A stretch of DNA of 64,000 nt from Tomocerus qinae. Taxonomy: Eukaryota; Arthropoda; Collembola; Entomobryomorpha; Tomoceridae. The translations under genes and the position numbers were made by a program. Location of the stretch: NCBI GenBank assembly GCA_020055645.1, contig CM034550.1, positions 8,551,501-8,615,500 of the forward strand. Reading direction: 5' to 3'. The notes under the pieces were generated by a model. The model had not been told where the DNA came from. It did not search any database and saw nothing but the letters and a program-made list of their open reading frames with translations. Positions 50,701 to 62,239 of the stretch are shown one piece after another (the first letter of the stretch is position 1; the number at the start of each line of letters is the position of its first letter).

Positions 50701-52548
50701 GATTCTCACTCACTCTCTTCTCACTCTAAACGGGATTTGTCAATCGTGAAAGGTTACGTGTCTCACTACAACGGGATTTTCGTCGGATCGCTCTCTCACT
50801 CGCATCCATCGCATCCCATTTACCTTACTTACTTATTGCATTTCTTATATCATTATGTTGGCTAGAAAACTCAGCTACCTACTTTACATGGCATATAGTC
50901 GAACCTAGCTGCAAATCAAACCAAACCAACTATTATTCTCTTGACTGTTCTTCTTTCTTACTTTGTTCACTCCTATTAAATAGTACGTCCTAGTGCATTT
51001 GCCTTCCTTTGCCAAACCAAGCCAGTACCTAGCTATTATAATAATATTATTAACTCGTACCTAAAACATCTACATACATACATATCCACACACATCTCAT
51101 CTCATTTCTCAGTAACTACATACACAAGTCTCCATTCCTACGTACAAGTGTAAAGTACAGCAAAATAATAATAAAATGGTAGACTGGCGACTCGCCTGAC
51201 TCTAACACAACTTGACTGACAAGATTCTCTTTACTAGCGATACCTACATAATCCTAAACCAAACCAGACCAAGTCAAACCAAGTCAAGTCAAACCGTCAT
51301 AATATAATGTAGCTTCTTAGACTTACCATCCCTACTTTATTAAACAAGCTCACTTAAATTAACTCGACTCACTATATAATACTTCAATTCAATGCTCTAT
51401 TTCAATAAGAAAGTAGAATACACGGTGTAGGAGTATCTGTACATGCAATGCAACCTAAACAACGTACAAAAACTCACAATACTCTATTATTAGTATTATT
51501 ATTATTATTTCGCCACTTCATACTACACACATTGTCCTTCTTAAGCACACCACAACTAACTAGCATATACAAAATAGTCACTGCCAGCCTTTTTACAAAT
51601 TAAGACGTAAAACTCCATGCATGCATGTCCTATCCTACAGAGAGAGCTCACAGACTTCAATTAAAACATGATATAACACTCACACGCTGATTTTAGACTT
51701 TTTCAATCAAATACAACTATATAGCAGTGAGAACAAAACGAACCATTTAACAATTACCTATATAAAGTATATCCCTATATAACTATATACTTAAATTCAA
51801 TACCTTTTTCCTACTGTTCCATTCTGTAACTCTCAGTAGTCAGAATACAGACTTGAATTAACAATGCATGCATTCAGGAGAATTCTTAAGAAAATTGCAT
51901 AATGAGAGCACCTGGAATTCTGGATAAACTATAGTCATGGAATTATCAGTTGAATAGAATATTACTCCTATAATACGATATAGTAGTCAGTCGTTTTGGT
52001 TAGATAGACTGCTACTACTACAGCACGAGAGTGCATCTGCCTCAAGGGCAATAACCTACAGAGACTCTATGGGTTTCTACCTACGTTAAATTGTAAAGAA
52101 TACATTTTGTGGAGGATTTAGTATGAAAATGTGAATATTTTCTGGAGAATTATTCCCTAGTTGGTGTTAATTTTACTTAATTAGGTAAATAGTAGAGAGT
52201 AGTATAGAGATATGTTTATATAGGAGTAGAAAAGAGCTTACCTTGATGAAGAGGTATATTGATGATGACAGTGAGCAAGAAGATTAATAACTTTTTGGAG
52301 GAGCAGAGAGGAGGAAGAGAGGAGCGCGAATGAGCTTCGGTTATCCGGGAGCAGAGATTGAATGGAACTTGAGAGCAGAAAGCCGACTGAGCTGAGCAGA
52401 TGGAACAAGAAAAATGCAATTGCAATGCAATGGCTTTGGAGTAGAAGCGAGGCGAGTGAGACTGAGACTGCAGCGTAGTGCTTTTGTGTGTAATCGTAGT
52501 GAGACGATGCATTTTCACTACCGAGCTCAACGTCGAGTGAGACTGCAT
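47800..52548 (-). other. Candidate 3-exon minus-strand transcript, coding status unclear
   Basis: Three splice-bounded blocks on the minus strand. The first ends with donor CATCAAG|GTAAGC at 52242 (a block up to about 52548, relatively GC-rich). The second is 49397-49278, with acceptor AACTTTAG and donor CACG|GTAAGA. The third begins at 47928 after TTTTGTTTAG. Splice signals are good but reading frames do not join into a convincing protein. Block 1 in its longest frame (GKLF side) meets a stop three codons into block 2. It could be a lncRNA, or chance sites. Exon ends outside the named splice sites are guesses. Confidence 0.25.
50605..50812. repeat. Degenerate array of AACGGNATT / TCTCACT motifs
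   Basis: Five irregularly spaced copies (32-49 bp apart) of AACGG(T/G)(A)TT, each followed by a TCTCACT. GTGAGA and GAGACTCTCAC near-palindromes are interspersed. The same GAGACTCTCAC word recurs at about 55620-55675, and GTGAGAC words at about 52460-52545. It could be a decayed tandem repeat or a cluster of GAGA-like sites. Confidence 0.55.
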
Positions 52549-53053
52549 GCGAAATTAATGCGACGAGCCTTTCGAAATGTTTGCCAATTCTTGAAACTCA
52601 ACTATGGATTTCAGCCAAAGCCAAAGGAATGGAACTTTACTTTTGCTTTTCGTTTCCTTCGTCTTCGTTTCAATTGAATCAAGTTGTGTTGACGCTTTGT
52701 GCGTCCACGTCCGTCCACCATTGCTCAGTATACTTTTCTACTAATGGAATTTTACACTATGGAAAGGATGCGTTTTGGGCTACTGTATCATAGTGCCTAC
52801 CTAAATACTTAAATTACATCTCCAGTAAACTTTGTCTACCATCTTTAGACCATCCCAAACTAGTACTCACAATGCGTAATTAGTGATTTTGAAACGAGGA
52901 TTTTGTTTTTGTACAATTTGTATTTATTTCATCTGTATTTAGTAATTGCAAAGTTGAGAAAATGTGGAAAAAATTATGTAAATGAGAAGTAGTAAACTTT
53001 AATGGTTTGTCTTAATAATTAGCTACGATTTTCTTGTTCTAGATTGAACTGGT

Positions 53054-53945
53054 TCACACCTCTCGAACTCTTTCTTCATAATTGTTATCGTTTCCTTTCG
53101 GTGGAGTACTTCTACTGCCACCCAAATGCCAACCTTTGCCATCGTCATCATAATCAGTTCTTCGACTGCACATCCCCACGAAAATCAAGGATGCCAAAAT
53201 AAAAGCTAAATCCAAGCCGAGAAATACGCAGAAAACAATTCCTTTAGTATTGTTTGAGTAGTATCTCAAATAAATGTTTTCGTAATAGTCCTTGCTGTCG
53301 TCCTTATGGTAGCGTCTGTAAATTACATTGTAGTAGAAGGCTAAGGCGAAGGATAGAAATACACCGATGAGAATCAAGAGATGACCTCCCATCCAAATCA
53401 TTGTCAAGGGTCTTGAGTTCTAAATACAGGAAATAAATTTTAATTTCCCAAAACTCTGAAATATATTTCGCATTGTTACGGAACTTACCTTGGGATGTAC
53501 GCAGCAGAGGAAGAAAGACACGACAAGCTGAATAAGTCCGATACATATTGCTGCTGCGGAAATAACTATCACTGGATTGTATCGATAATACTCCTGGGTA
53601 TGATAATAGTCATGCGAACTCAATCCCCTTGGGGAATTGTAGTAATCCAGATTTTGGTTGTAATTCTGACTGTAGTAAGGATCCCCTCCCCCTCCATAAG
53701 TTCCTCCATAGCTCCTTTGGAACTGGAAATAGCCTGGATAATGATAACTATTTTCCCGCTGATATTGCAATGCCTGTTCTATTAGAACTCCAGAAACTGT
53801 AATCACTCCTATGGCAAAAATCTGTACAAAGGATACACTAGATTATAAATCACGTTCAATATTCAATTTAAATAGATCAAAATTTTGCACTTACTGCAGA
53901 TAGAGCTCCAACTCCTTTAAACGCTAAATATTTGTATTCCACCAT
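53054..53945 (-). CDS. Four-pass membrane protein of unknown family
   Basis: 249 aa, exons 53945-53895, 53821-53489, 53419-53054, all phase 0. Four hydrophobic segments: about residues 5-35 (FKGVGALSAIFAIGVITVSG), about 100-128 (VIVISAAAICIGLIQLVVSF), about 133-157 (GGHLLILIGVFLSFALAFYY) and about 184-210 (IVFCVFLGLDLAFILASLIF). The loop between TM1 and TM2 is Tyr/Gly-rich (YGGTYGGGGDPYYSQNYNQN), and the second large loop is also Tyr- and Asp-rich. The C-tail is polar and charged, ending YEERVREV. The layout resembles MARVEL or tetraspan proteins, but the Cys motifs of tetraspanins are missing and I do not recognise the family. A TATAAAA at 54057-54051 lies about 110 bp upstream of the start codon. 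Confidence 0.88.
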
Positions 53946-54050
53946 TTCCTAAAGTATTAAAAGTTTGCACTGTTTATCACTGTTGCTATTTTTTGTACAC
54001 TGTGCAATTAGCATTCTTACTATAACTAGAATCCCATTTCTATGCTCTGG

Positions 54051-54057
54051 TTTTATA
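54051..54057 (-). promoter_or_regulatory. TATA box of the four-pass membrane protein gene
   Basis: TATAAAA on the minus strand, about 110 bp before the start codon at 53945. It predicts transcription from near 54025 and an 80-nt leader. Confidence 0.5.
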
Positions 54058-57000
54058 ATAGAATTGATTTCCTCGTATTACTCACCATAAATTGAATATT
54101 TCCTATGTCCAGTGGTTAGTTTTGGGTTTAACCTATGGATTTACGTTCAAGGCATGTAATTCACCATTATATGACTCAACTGTTAACGTGACGAACCTCT
54201 TGGCTCTGGATGAAATAATGAAATGAACTGAGGATGAGTAAATGAGTTTTAGTTTACTATCCTCTTTGACTCTAAAAGGAATCACGCAGTTTGAACAAGA
54301 AAATATGATAAGAATATTTTTGCATATATAATCCAGATTATTGCATTATTTAGGTAAATTATCATGAGTTGTGTTCCCTGTATTGTTTTCAGGCCATGGT
54401 GTACGTAACTCATGTTTATGTAACCTTGAATCGACAAAATTTAATAATATGACACTGTGAAAATTCCCATACGTAACACGCACATCTGTTGTGCATTTTA
54501 ATTCGGAGAAGCATAATGTCATGAGACGATTCTGGATTTTTCGTGCAATAGGTTAGTAAAGTTTCCAGAAAGTTGAAAATATTGTAAAGGTATTACTATA
54601 TAGTTTATAGATACACTTGTATCATTAGAGTCAATACATAAAATACATATAGGTATATTGATGCCAAAAGTATACAGTATACTACTTGGCTATACTTACT
54701 ACATTACTATAGATGTATCTTGGATGGACTCTGTATAAAATGAAATATTAGTACTCACTCTAGCATAAAGATAGACAATGCAAATAAAATCTCAACTGAA
54801 ATAGTTTCACACGGGAATTATTCAATTGTTTGGATGGTACAAATGAATTGAGCATCATCCATTGTGCTGTTAAAGATGATTTCTATTTAAAAAGGTTCGT
54901 TACTTGAGTAAATTGAAATTTTTACGAGATAAACCTGCTTGGTTGTTATTTATTAGTATGAATGCACTAAAAACCTTGACCTTGTGTTGAGGAGATGACT
55001 TTTTTTATAATATTTGAGACAGAGCACGCTTTGCTTACTTTAACATGTAAAATGAGTAGCATTTTGCGTTATGCAATGTAAAGGCACGTTAAAGTAATAT
55101 GTTCATATTAGGAAGGCTAAAAATACAAAGTACTACAATGCACTTTAAAACCTTGTAATATTATACCGCTATTGTGAATCACTTAAATTTTATTAGATTT
55201 TAATTCGATAGGTAATTCTTGAGTGAATGAATGTATACGTATTTAGTATATGAATGAGAATGTTCAGGTAGTTTGTAGTAGCTAAATATACACATCAAAG
55301 TACAACTCCTCTGATTCTCTATTTTGTAACGGGAAAGAGTGTAAATGTAATTGTAAATGTAAGTAGAAAGAAAATGAGAATGATAAGGAATTTATTGCGA
55401 AAGAAGATCGTGTAAGTAAATAGAGATAAGTGAAAGAAACTTGGTTAATGTGTCTGAGTTAGTGTAAGCCATAGTCAACTCCTGTGTATATTCGTGTCTG
55501 TACTGTATACCTCAGCTGCGTATGTACTTTGCAGGTTTATCTCTTTACTTTCATAGGTTCACGGTCTTCTTGATATCCCTGTGTGTACGTCTCTCTGCGT
55601 TTACGCACTCCCAACTACAGGGAGAAACGCATAGTGAGACTCTCACTCATCGCACTGAGACTCTCACAGATCAATTCTACGTTGCAGGCCAAGTTGCGTA
55701 CTTTCCGCACATTTTAAGTTATGGGGAAAGTTTTATTCAAAACGCAACATACACAGATGTGTACTGTGTGTAACCTCGTTACAGTAAAAGCTGAATTACA
55801 CACAAACATCACGCACCAAACGCATCACACTCATTCTCATTCTATTTATAACACTTTTCTACTATCTCTTCTTCACTTTACTACTTGCTCATATCGGGAC
55901 TTCTCTTTCTACATTAAAAACCCATAATTCACTTTTCATACTACTCCACCTACTTGATTCACTCATACTATGTCAATATTTTTGTACTAGCTGCTGCATT
56001 CATGTATGAAATTGCAAGATGCCTTGATTGGTCCCATGGCTACGCCTCTCATTAGCAAGGTGACGACATGCTCCAGAAAACTGGTTTCCCCCAACCAGTA
56101 ACTACTTTACCCCCGATTTTGATTCGGAGAACTGGTTGGGGGAAACCAGTTTTCTGGAGCATGTCGTCACTTTGTCCCTGAGGGCGGAGCCCTGGAAACA
56201 TTCAAATCACTTTGTGAAATTGTATATTGTAGCACAATCACAAAATTCAGTAATAATGACAAAGAAGCCGATTAGTAAATATTTATTATTTTAAATAAAT
56301 GTTTTTTATGTATATTTACAGATAAATCAAAGTAGATAGCGCCTATTGGTTAAAAGATCGTCCAAGTTTGTCGTTTGTGTTTAATAATGAAAATATAACT
56401 GTTTTATTTACATAAAATTATTTAGACGAAGATTGTTTACAGCAATTAAAAGAAGGGAAGTACAATACATTAAGTCTAGGAGCTGATATACACAAACTAT
56501 ATACATAATTGCATGTACAATCATCTACGATTGGTAATTGTAATGCATACGATGTATTTTTCAATAATGTTCTACATTTTTATGCATACCTACTAAGTAG
56601 ATACTAGATAGTGCCATAATTAGGAATTTTAAAGATATATTATGTGTTATAGTACATGTGTCATACAAACAAGCACTAATCATAGATAGAATTATCTGCA
56701 CATGATTAATAGTATGTTACCTTGGGATGTGAACTTTTATAAGTATGCCGTATTGTATCAAGTGTCATGACTTTGTGCAGCGTGTGTTTTATGTAAACCG
56801 TAGCTGAATTAGTGGATTACAGACAATAATATACTAAATACGTCGGATGCTCTACTCTGTGATGGAAAGGTAAATTCCTTCGTGCGATGTAATTCCTATT
56901 CCTATGTAATTAATGTGTACAGTAAGCAGAGAGATATACTTATTGTCTGGTCTGGTATGCGATTTTTTTTGTTCTTCTAATGAGGTGAGTGTATACATAT

Positions 57001-57502
57001 AATACTCATGCCAATACAATGGTATACATTTTCCTCATGCTTTATTGTGCGTATACCATTTTATTAAGATATCACAAACTTAAATACAATCTCAAGGTAT
57101 ACAAATATGTCGTAGGTTACATCTAAAAATGGGAGAATCTTATTTACAAAATATAATCTACATTTTTAAGTGACAACACTAAATAAGGTTTGCTTAGGGA
57201 GCTTTCAAGCTGCTACTGGGGTGCACCAATAAATAAATGCCCAATTAATATCAATCATTGTACTTGAATACTTAAAATTTAGGTTTATTTCGCTCTTCAG
57301 TCTTCACAATCTTCATTATAAAATGTGGAATCAGTATAAAATTCATTAAAAACATTAGTGAAACATTATTTAGTTAATGACAAATGTTTACACATTGATG
57401 GAGATGGAATTAATGGAATTATTAAAACTTGCGATTATTTCATTAAAACTACTTCCAAGCTAAATAAAATCAAAATTCATTAACACGGTTTTAAATAATA
57501 AT
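54058..57502. other. Intergenic interval with one inverted-repeat element
   Basis: No gene is seen. It contains the GAGACTCTCAC words at about 55620-55675 and the MITE-like element at 56033-56198. The 55522 open frame has no protein-like composition. Confidence 0.45.
56033..56198. mobile_element. MITE-like element with 40-bp perfect inner arms
   Basis: 56061-56099 (TGACGACATGCTCCAGAAAA, then CTGGTTTCCCCCAACCAGT) is matched in reverse complement at 56131-56170. Weaker complementarity continues outward (CCATGGCTACGCCTCTCA against TGAGGGCGGAGCCCTGG). The spacer is about 31 bp. Each arm itself contains an ACTGGTT...AACCAGT mini-palindrome. Confidence 0.75.
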
Positions 57503-58306
57503 CTACACTGTAGACATTTTCTTTCCCGAGAAGAAACGTCTATACTTCTTGTTCAAATCATTTTTCACCTCATAAAAGTTATTGTCTTTAAACATTACGT
57601 AATCATCTTTAAATTCGGGGATGGGAAAGCCCTTGGAGATTCGATCGGCAATACCAAATAGTCTTTTATCCCTGAGACTCATGAGAGTTCGTGGATGCAA
57701 GTTATCATAATTCCCACAAGGATCATTTGTAATAGTTGCTCCTTCACTTTTTAGATATTCTATGATTTTGCGGATTGATTGTACAATTGGATCATTTTTT
57801 GGATTTCTGATCTTTTCATTATCGGAAAGGATTTTTATCTTCTCCCTGTTTATAAGAGTTTGCTTGAAAATACAAAGAGAAAAAAGTAGATTAAGCATTT
57901 CGCATTCCGTTGGTACTGCGTTGTCGATGTGAACTCCTAGATCCTCCCAGAAATTCATTCTGTAACATCGCCCTATTTTTGATGCTGGAAAATATATCAA
58001 TCCACCACCTCCGTAGGTACTAGCAACTTTGGCAGATGCATCCACTGCCAAAATTATTTCTTCTTCAGCTGTTGTGTCGTGAGGAGGATATGCTACTATT
58101 TTCTGACACGGTATTTGCATACGCCAATGTTCTGCAAGTGAAAACCAATTTTAGAGATTTTTCAAGTTGTATAGCTTTTTGCATCAATTGTTCAAAAACG
58201 AGGCATATTTACCAAAAAATTCATCTGATGTGTATGGAAATTTCCAGGGTTTCAGTCTGCTTTCTGGTATCATGCCAGTCGTTTGATAATATTCCCACAC
58301 GTCCAT
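57503..58306 (-). CDS. Stand-alone RNase H-fold protein, probably retroelement-derived
   Basis: 240 aa from two coding exons, 58306-58213 and 58131-57503, plus a probable 5' UTR exon ending at 58463 (donor AAAA|GTAAGT) that joins acceptor CCTACAG at 58314. A TAA just before the ATG fixes the start. After KPWKFPYTSDEFFEHWRMQI comes an RNase H-type core with all four acidic positions: D in ILAVDASAKVA, E in AVPTECEMLNLLF, D in IKILSDNEKIR, and the late D in GIADRISKGFPIPEF, which resembles the AD-LS-G ending of retroelement RNase H. No reverse transcriptase, integrase, gag or terminal repeats flank it. The intron and independent 5' exon argue for a host gene. Whether it cleaves RNA:DNA hybrids is untested; it could instead be a truncated retroelement that acquired splice sites. 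Confidence 0.75.
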
Positions 58307-58463
58307 TTAGAGTCTGTAGGCGGATATAGTAAATGTACCAAATGTTAAATACAGTTTAGGAACATATTTTAAAGTTAGACATGATATAAAATATTTTATG
58401 CTGCTGCATATATAAAATATTGGTATTGAATACAAGATGAATTAATTACTGAAATTACTTACT

Positions 58464-59596
58464 TTTGTCAGTCTTTTGCTTAAAGAATTTGCATATACAC
58501 TTGGAAAAAGAACAATAAAATAGTTAATTTTAGCAAAAATTCTAAAAGAGAATTGTCAATGTGAAGTGAGTTGTTCGATATTCCCTCTCATCAATCTCAT
58601 CGCTGCATTGTATGGTCATAATATTCCTGTTGCATTTGTTAGTTGCTGGCTGCTGTGGCTTTTCATCTGCATTCATTTGCAGTTTGCATACAGTGTGTGC
58701 CTGTTATACCGGATTTTGCCAATCGCACTAAAATGTAGATTATCGAGAAGTACTATGCCTATTTTATTCGTATTTGCACGTAAATAAAAACTAAAGTCAA
58801 AGTTGCTTTGACAAAATCGATGAAGATTGGTAACGTATTATGAAGGAACCACTTTATGCGATGCAGTTAGCTTGTAAAATGCAAATGTCAGTCTTTCAAT
58901 TCTTTCAACCCTTTCGACCCAATAATAATAAATTTTGAAACCCTTGTATGTGTACATAAGTATATTGAAAACCTGAAGATGACTCCTTCCGACATGTATA
59001 TTGTATACTTGTTTCCGCAAAAGAATCCATTGGAACTTGTTTCAAAATGAATTATTTGTATGCAATTATCATTAAATGATGTATATTATGTAAATATGCA
59101 ATGCTTATATCTAAAAGAACATCTACCTACAATTAAATTGCTGTATAAATTCATAATTACTACAGTTTGCAGTACAGACTATAAAAAAGATCAACATCGT
59201 TTACGGATGAATTATTGTACAGTCATTTTCTCAAAATGTTAACGTAAAATGTGAATACTCCAGTTTTAGTAATAAAAGATGTATGTATATATTGTAGGTA
59301 AAGCTGTAAAATATTTAGTATATTATGTTGCAGGAAATAGTAGTAGAAATAGGTTGTAATAAATGGTAGGAGGATCAGGATAGGCTAGGTCTTTTGTATT
59401 ATGTTACAGGAAATTAAATTAACAGCAATTTTACAAACTATCAAGTACATTTATATTTATCAACAATTTTCATTTTTCAAATATCAAACACTATTATTCT
59501 GGTATATTAACCATTGAGGAAATTAATGGGAAACACTTTTATGAAGTTATCAGAGCCATAATAATGGTACACAATTATTAAGTTGAGTAGAATGTT
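58464..59596. other. Interval between RNase H-like and F-box genes
   Basis: Contains the promoter side of the RNase H-like gene and the 3' flank of the F-box gene. No further gene is seen; the short open frames at 58566, 58838 and 59060 are not convincing. Confidence 0.45.
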
Positions 59597-61381
59597 TTAC
59601 GAATGCCATTCCACAATTAGATTAGTTCCCTGGACGTTGTTCCGAATCGTTTGCAATCCTACCTCGGTCAATTTCGGAGAAGTTACCAGAATATTCTTAA
59701 TCGCCGGCATTCCACAAAAAGCTATGGCAGATGCATCTGTGATTGTTTCTCCAGCGTTGTGCAAAGCCAAGTTCTCCAGTCGAGTCAATCTGGACAAGGA
59801 TAATCCTAGACCTATTTTAGAGCTTGGATTGCGTGTGTGATTCTTCAGAGCTTCAATCCCCGCATCTTGATTCGTTTTGAATTGTTCGAGAATACTTTGA
59901 CAAATTTCGGACTTAAGTCCAGTCAATCCACTGTCGGTTAAGAGTTTCAAATTGCATTGAAGACTGAGAGACACAAGATACACTGCTTTCGATATGATCA
60001 GTTGAATTTCTTTGTCCTGAAGGCAAAGTCTGGAATTTCCATCGACAACTTGCAAATTTTGATGAATGTGTAACTTGGTCATAAATGGCAGCATTTGGTA
60101 AATTACTGTTTTCTCAAAGTTGGCATTATTGGGTTGGTAATTTTTGAAGTTGTACTCCTGAGTAGAGACGGTCAGTGGGGATGGCACGATGATTCTTGAG
60201 AGTGTGAATGACACATCAGAGAAGGAAAAGTTGTTGGCAACCAAAACTCTTGGAACCGAGTGAAACATGTAGATACCCGCAAAACTGCAATCTACATTCG
60301 GGGGAACGACTGCCATGATATGATGCTCGAGACTATTTTTCATTTGTACAGGACCAATGTGAATATACTTCAAGGCATCAAGACTCTGAATAAATCGTTT
60401 GAATTTTAATCGATTTTCATCAATTTCAAAGTTTGGATTAGCGAAATTCAAAGACACATCCTGAACAGCCTTTAGAGGAATCTTCAGCATTGGCACTGTC
60501 GATCGGACGAATTCGTTGAAAAACATTCGTTGATTTCTTTCAATTCCAGTAGTCGAAGGATACGTGTCAATTACCAATTTCTTCAGAGTTGAGGCATTTT
60601 TGACAAGGCAATTAGACAGTGTAGTAAACAAATGGGGGATTGATCTGTAATCTTTCTGCGTTTCGTCTGAGCTTCCAATGTGCAAACAAAATTCTTCAAT
60701 CTTAATATACTTCAACGGAAGAATTTTCAGAAGAATTGCACTATAGTGTACAAATTGGCTATCAAGATAGATTTTCTTCAATGTTCGTTGACTCTGTCTT
60801 AAGATGTCCAACGGAAGTCCTTGTGCTATGACATCTTCCAATTCTCGCAGTAATTTGTATCTCTTTTCATCTATTAATTTGCAGTCACCAGATTCATTTT
60901 CATCCATCGGGTACAGTGCAGAAAATTGCTCATTCCGAGATACGATGCTCAGTGACTCCAAGTTTTCAAAATTATAAATTAAACGAAGAATATCTTGCCA
61001 TTCGAGAAGACAATCAATTAATTCTACCTCGTGAATCTCGGAAGTTATCACTCGGCCAAGCCACTCCTGAAGATCTTCAATTTTAGACACAGTTTTCAGC
61101 CTAATTAGCTTGGAACGGATCTTGAAGTCTTTCTTGACAGATTTTTGATTTTCGTTAACATCAGAATCAATAACGAAACAAATTTTCTCACTTTGCTCCA
61201 ACTTCTGCATAATTAATTTGTCACACATTCGTGACAGAAGTCTACATTTCAACACATCTTGCAAATCCAGATATTGTAGTATCCGTTGGTTGAGATCTTC
61301 TCTCCCCAGCACAGCTTGCCACCCCGGCGGTCGGAAATAGCTTTGGGCTTTGTTCTTTAGAGAACTCAAGGTACTAAACAT
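59597..61381 (-). CDS. F-box protein with leucine-rich C-terminal region
   Basis: 594 aa in one intronless frame. Residues about 25-60 form an F-box (LNQRILQYLDLQDVLKCRLL, then SRMCDKLI), which would dock on SKP1 in an SCF ubiquitin ligase. The rest shows irregular leucine-rich segments, e.g. LESLSIVSRN, LKKLVIDTYPS, LVSLSLQCNLKLLTDSGLTG and LTRLENLALHNAGETITDAS, then LTEVGLQTIRNN, matching FBXL-type LRRs that select substrates. The LRRs are degenerate in the middle. The start Met is close to the upstream end of the frame, with an AT-rich leader before it. The lack of introns among multi-exon neighbours could mean retroposition, but no poly-A tail or target duplication was seen. The substrate is unknown. 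Confidence 0.87.
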   Translation of the reverse strand: MFSTLSSLKNKAQSYFRPPGWQAVLGREDLNQRILQYLDLQDVLKCRLLSRMCDKLIMQKLEQSEKICFVIDSDVNENQKSVKKDFKIRSKLIRLKTVSKIEDLQEWLGRVITSEIHEVELIDCLLEWQDILRLIYNFENLESLSIVSRNEQFSALYPMDENESGDCKLIDEKRYKLLRELEDVIAQGLPLDILRQSQRTLKKIYLDSQFVHYSAILLKILPLKYIKIEEFCLHIGSSDETQKDYRSIPHLFTTLSNCLVKNASTLKKLVIDTYPSTTGIERNQRMFFNEFVRSTVPMLKIPLKAVQDVSLNFANPNFEIDENRLKFKRFIQSLDALKYIHIGPVQMKNSLEHHIMAVVPPNVDCSFAGIYMFHSVPRVLVANNFSFSDVSFTLSRIIVPSPLTVSTQEYNFKNYQPNNANFEKTVIYQMLPFMTKLHIHQNLQVVDGNSRLCLQDKEIQLIISKAVYLVSLSLQCNLKLLTDSGLTGLKSEICQSILEQFKTNQDAGIEALKNHTRNPSSKIGLGLSLSRLTRLENLALHNAGETITDASAIAFCGMPAIKNILVTSPKLTEVGLQTIRNNVQGTNLIVEWHS

Positions 61382-62239
61382 TTTTAATTGTATATTGATG
61401 ACAAAAATTCACACGAAATGCACTTGCAACTTGCAATTTCAAAGATTTCTCAGGAAAAGAATATTCACACTTCTTCTCGAAAAACGTTTCTACCATCGAT
61501 CCGAAAATTCGAACTTTATTTACAATATTTACATATTTACAAATTTTTTATCATTTTCTGATGTACACCTTGACAACTTAAATATTGTCAACCAAGGAGC
61601 ATGTAATGTGACATGATAATATGCAATATTGTCAAGTATTTTGATAGTCTTAAATAACTTTTAATTATATGCAAAATATTTTCAATGATATCTTGTAATT
61701 ATTGTAAATTTAAAAGTAAATGTAATTAGTTTGTACTACTTCATAGAGAAAGATGAATACGCAGTGTAGTAGTGGTGATAATATTGATGCAAAATGTTAT
61801 GATTATATGTTTGTCCAGACTGCTTAGTGAAGTAATAATCAATTGTACCACATCACAAGTCTTAATTCAAAGTTAGTGTTCCTCACGGTCCATGCATAGG
61901 AAGTCTTAGCCCCCTCCAAAACTCAGTTCTCACGTGCTTGACTAGGTCGTTTTATGCCATTATGGCCAAGTGGCTGACCAAAATGTAAAAATGCCAGCTA
62001 AAACCCCTGGCCATGAATACCGATTTCCTAATACTGACATCAATGAATGGGAAAAAAGTTTATTGTAAGTTACTTAAAATATTGTTAGGTATCAACAACA
62101 ATAAATTAAATCACTTGACAAGATTAGAAATTCAGCATTATATTATTAATGCTTGTGGAAGATACACATGCTGTTATAAGGTACACATTTCAGATGGACA
62201 TGCAACACGTTAATATAATCAAATCGTCCCAGTTAATAG
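61382..62239. other. Interval between F-box and RSPH9 genes
   Basis: F-box gene promoter side and RSPH9 3' flank. Nothing else was recognised. The small open frame at 62013-62213 has no support. Confidence 0.45.

Larger units (their letters stand above)
46678..53053. other. Gene-poor interval with possible non-coding transcript
   Basis: No firm gene. Contents worth naming, each listed separately: a candidate spliced minus-strand transcript (47.8-52.5 kb) and a degenerate tandem motif cluster at 50605-50812. A GC-richer patch at about 52230-52700 could be a promoter. Confidence 0.4.

Noticed and set aside
59583-59840. 85-codon plus-strand frame
   Set aside because: Antisense of the F-box gene's C-terminal LRR region.
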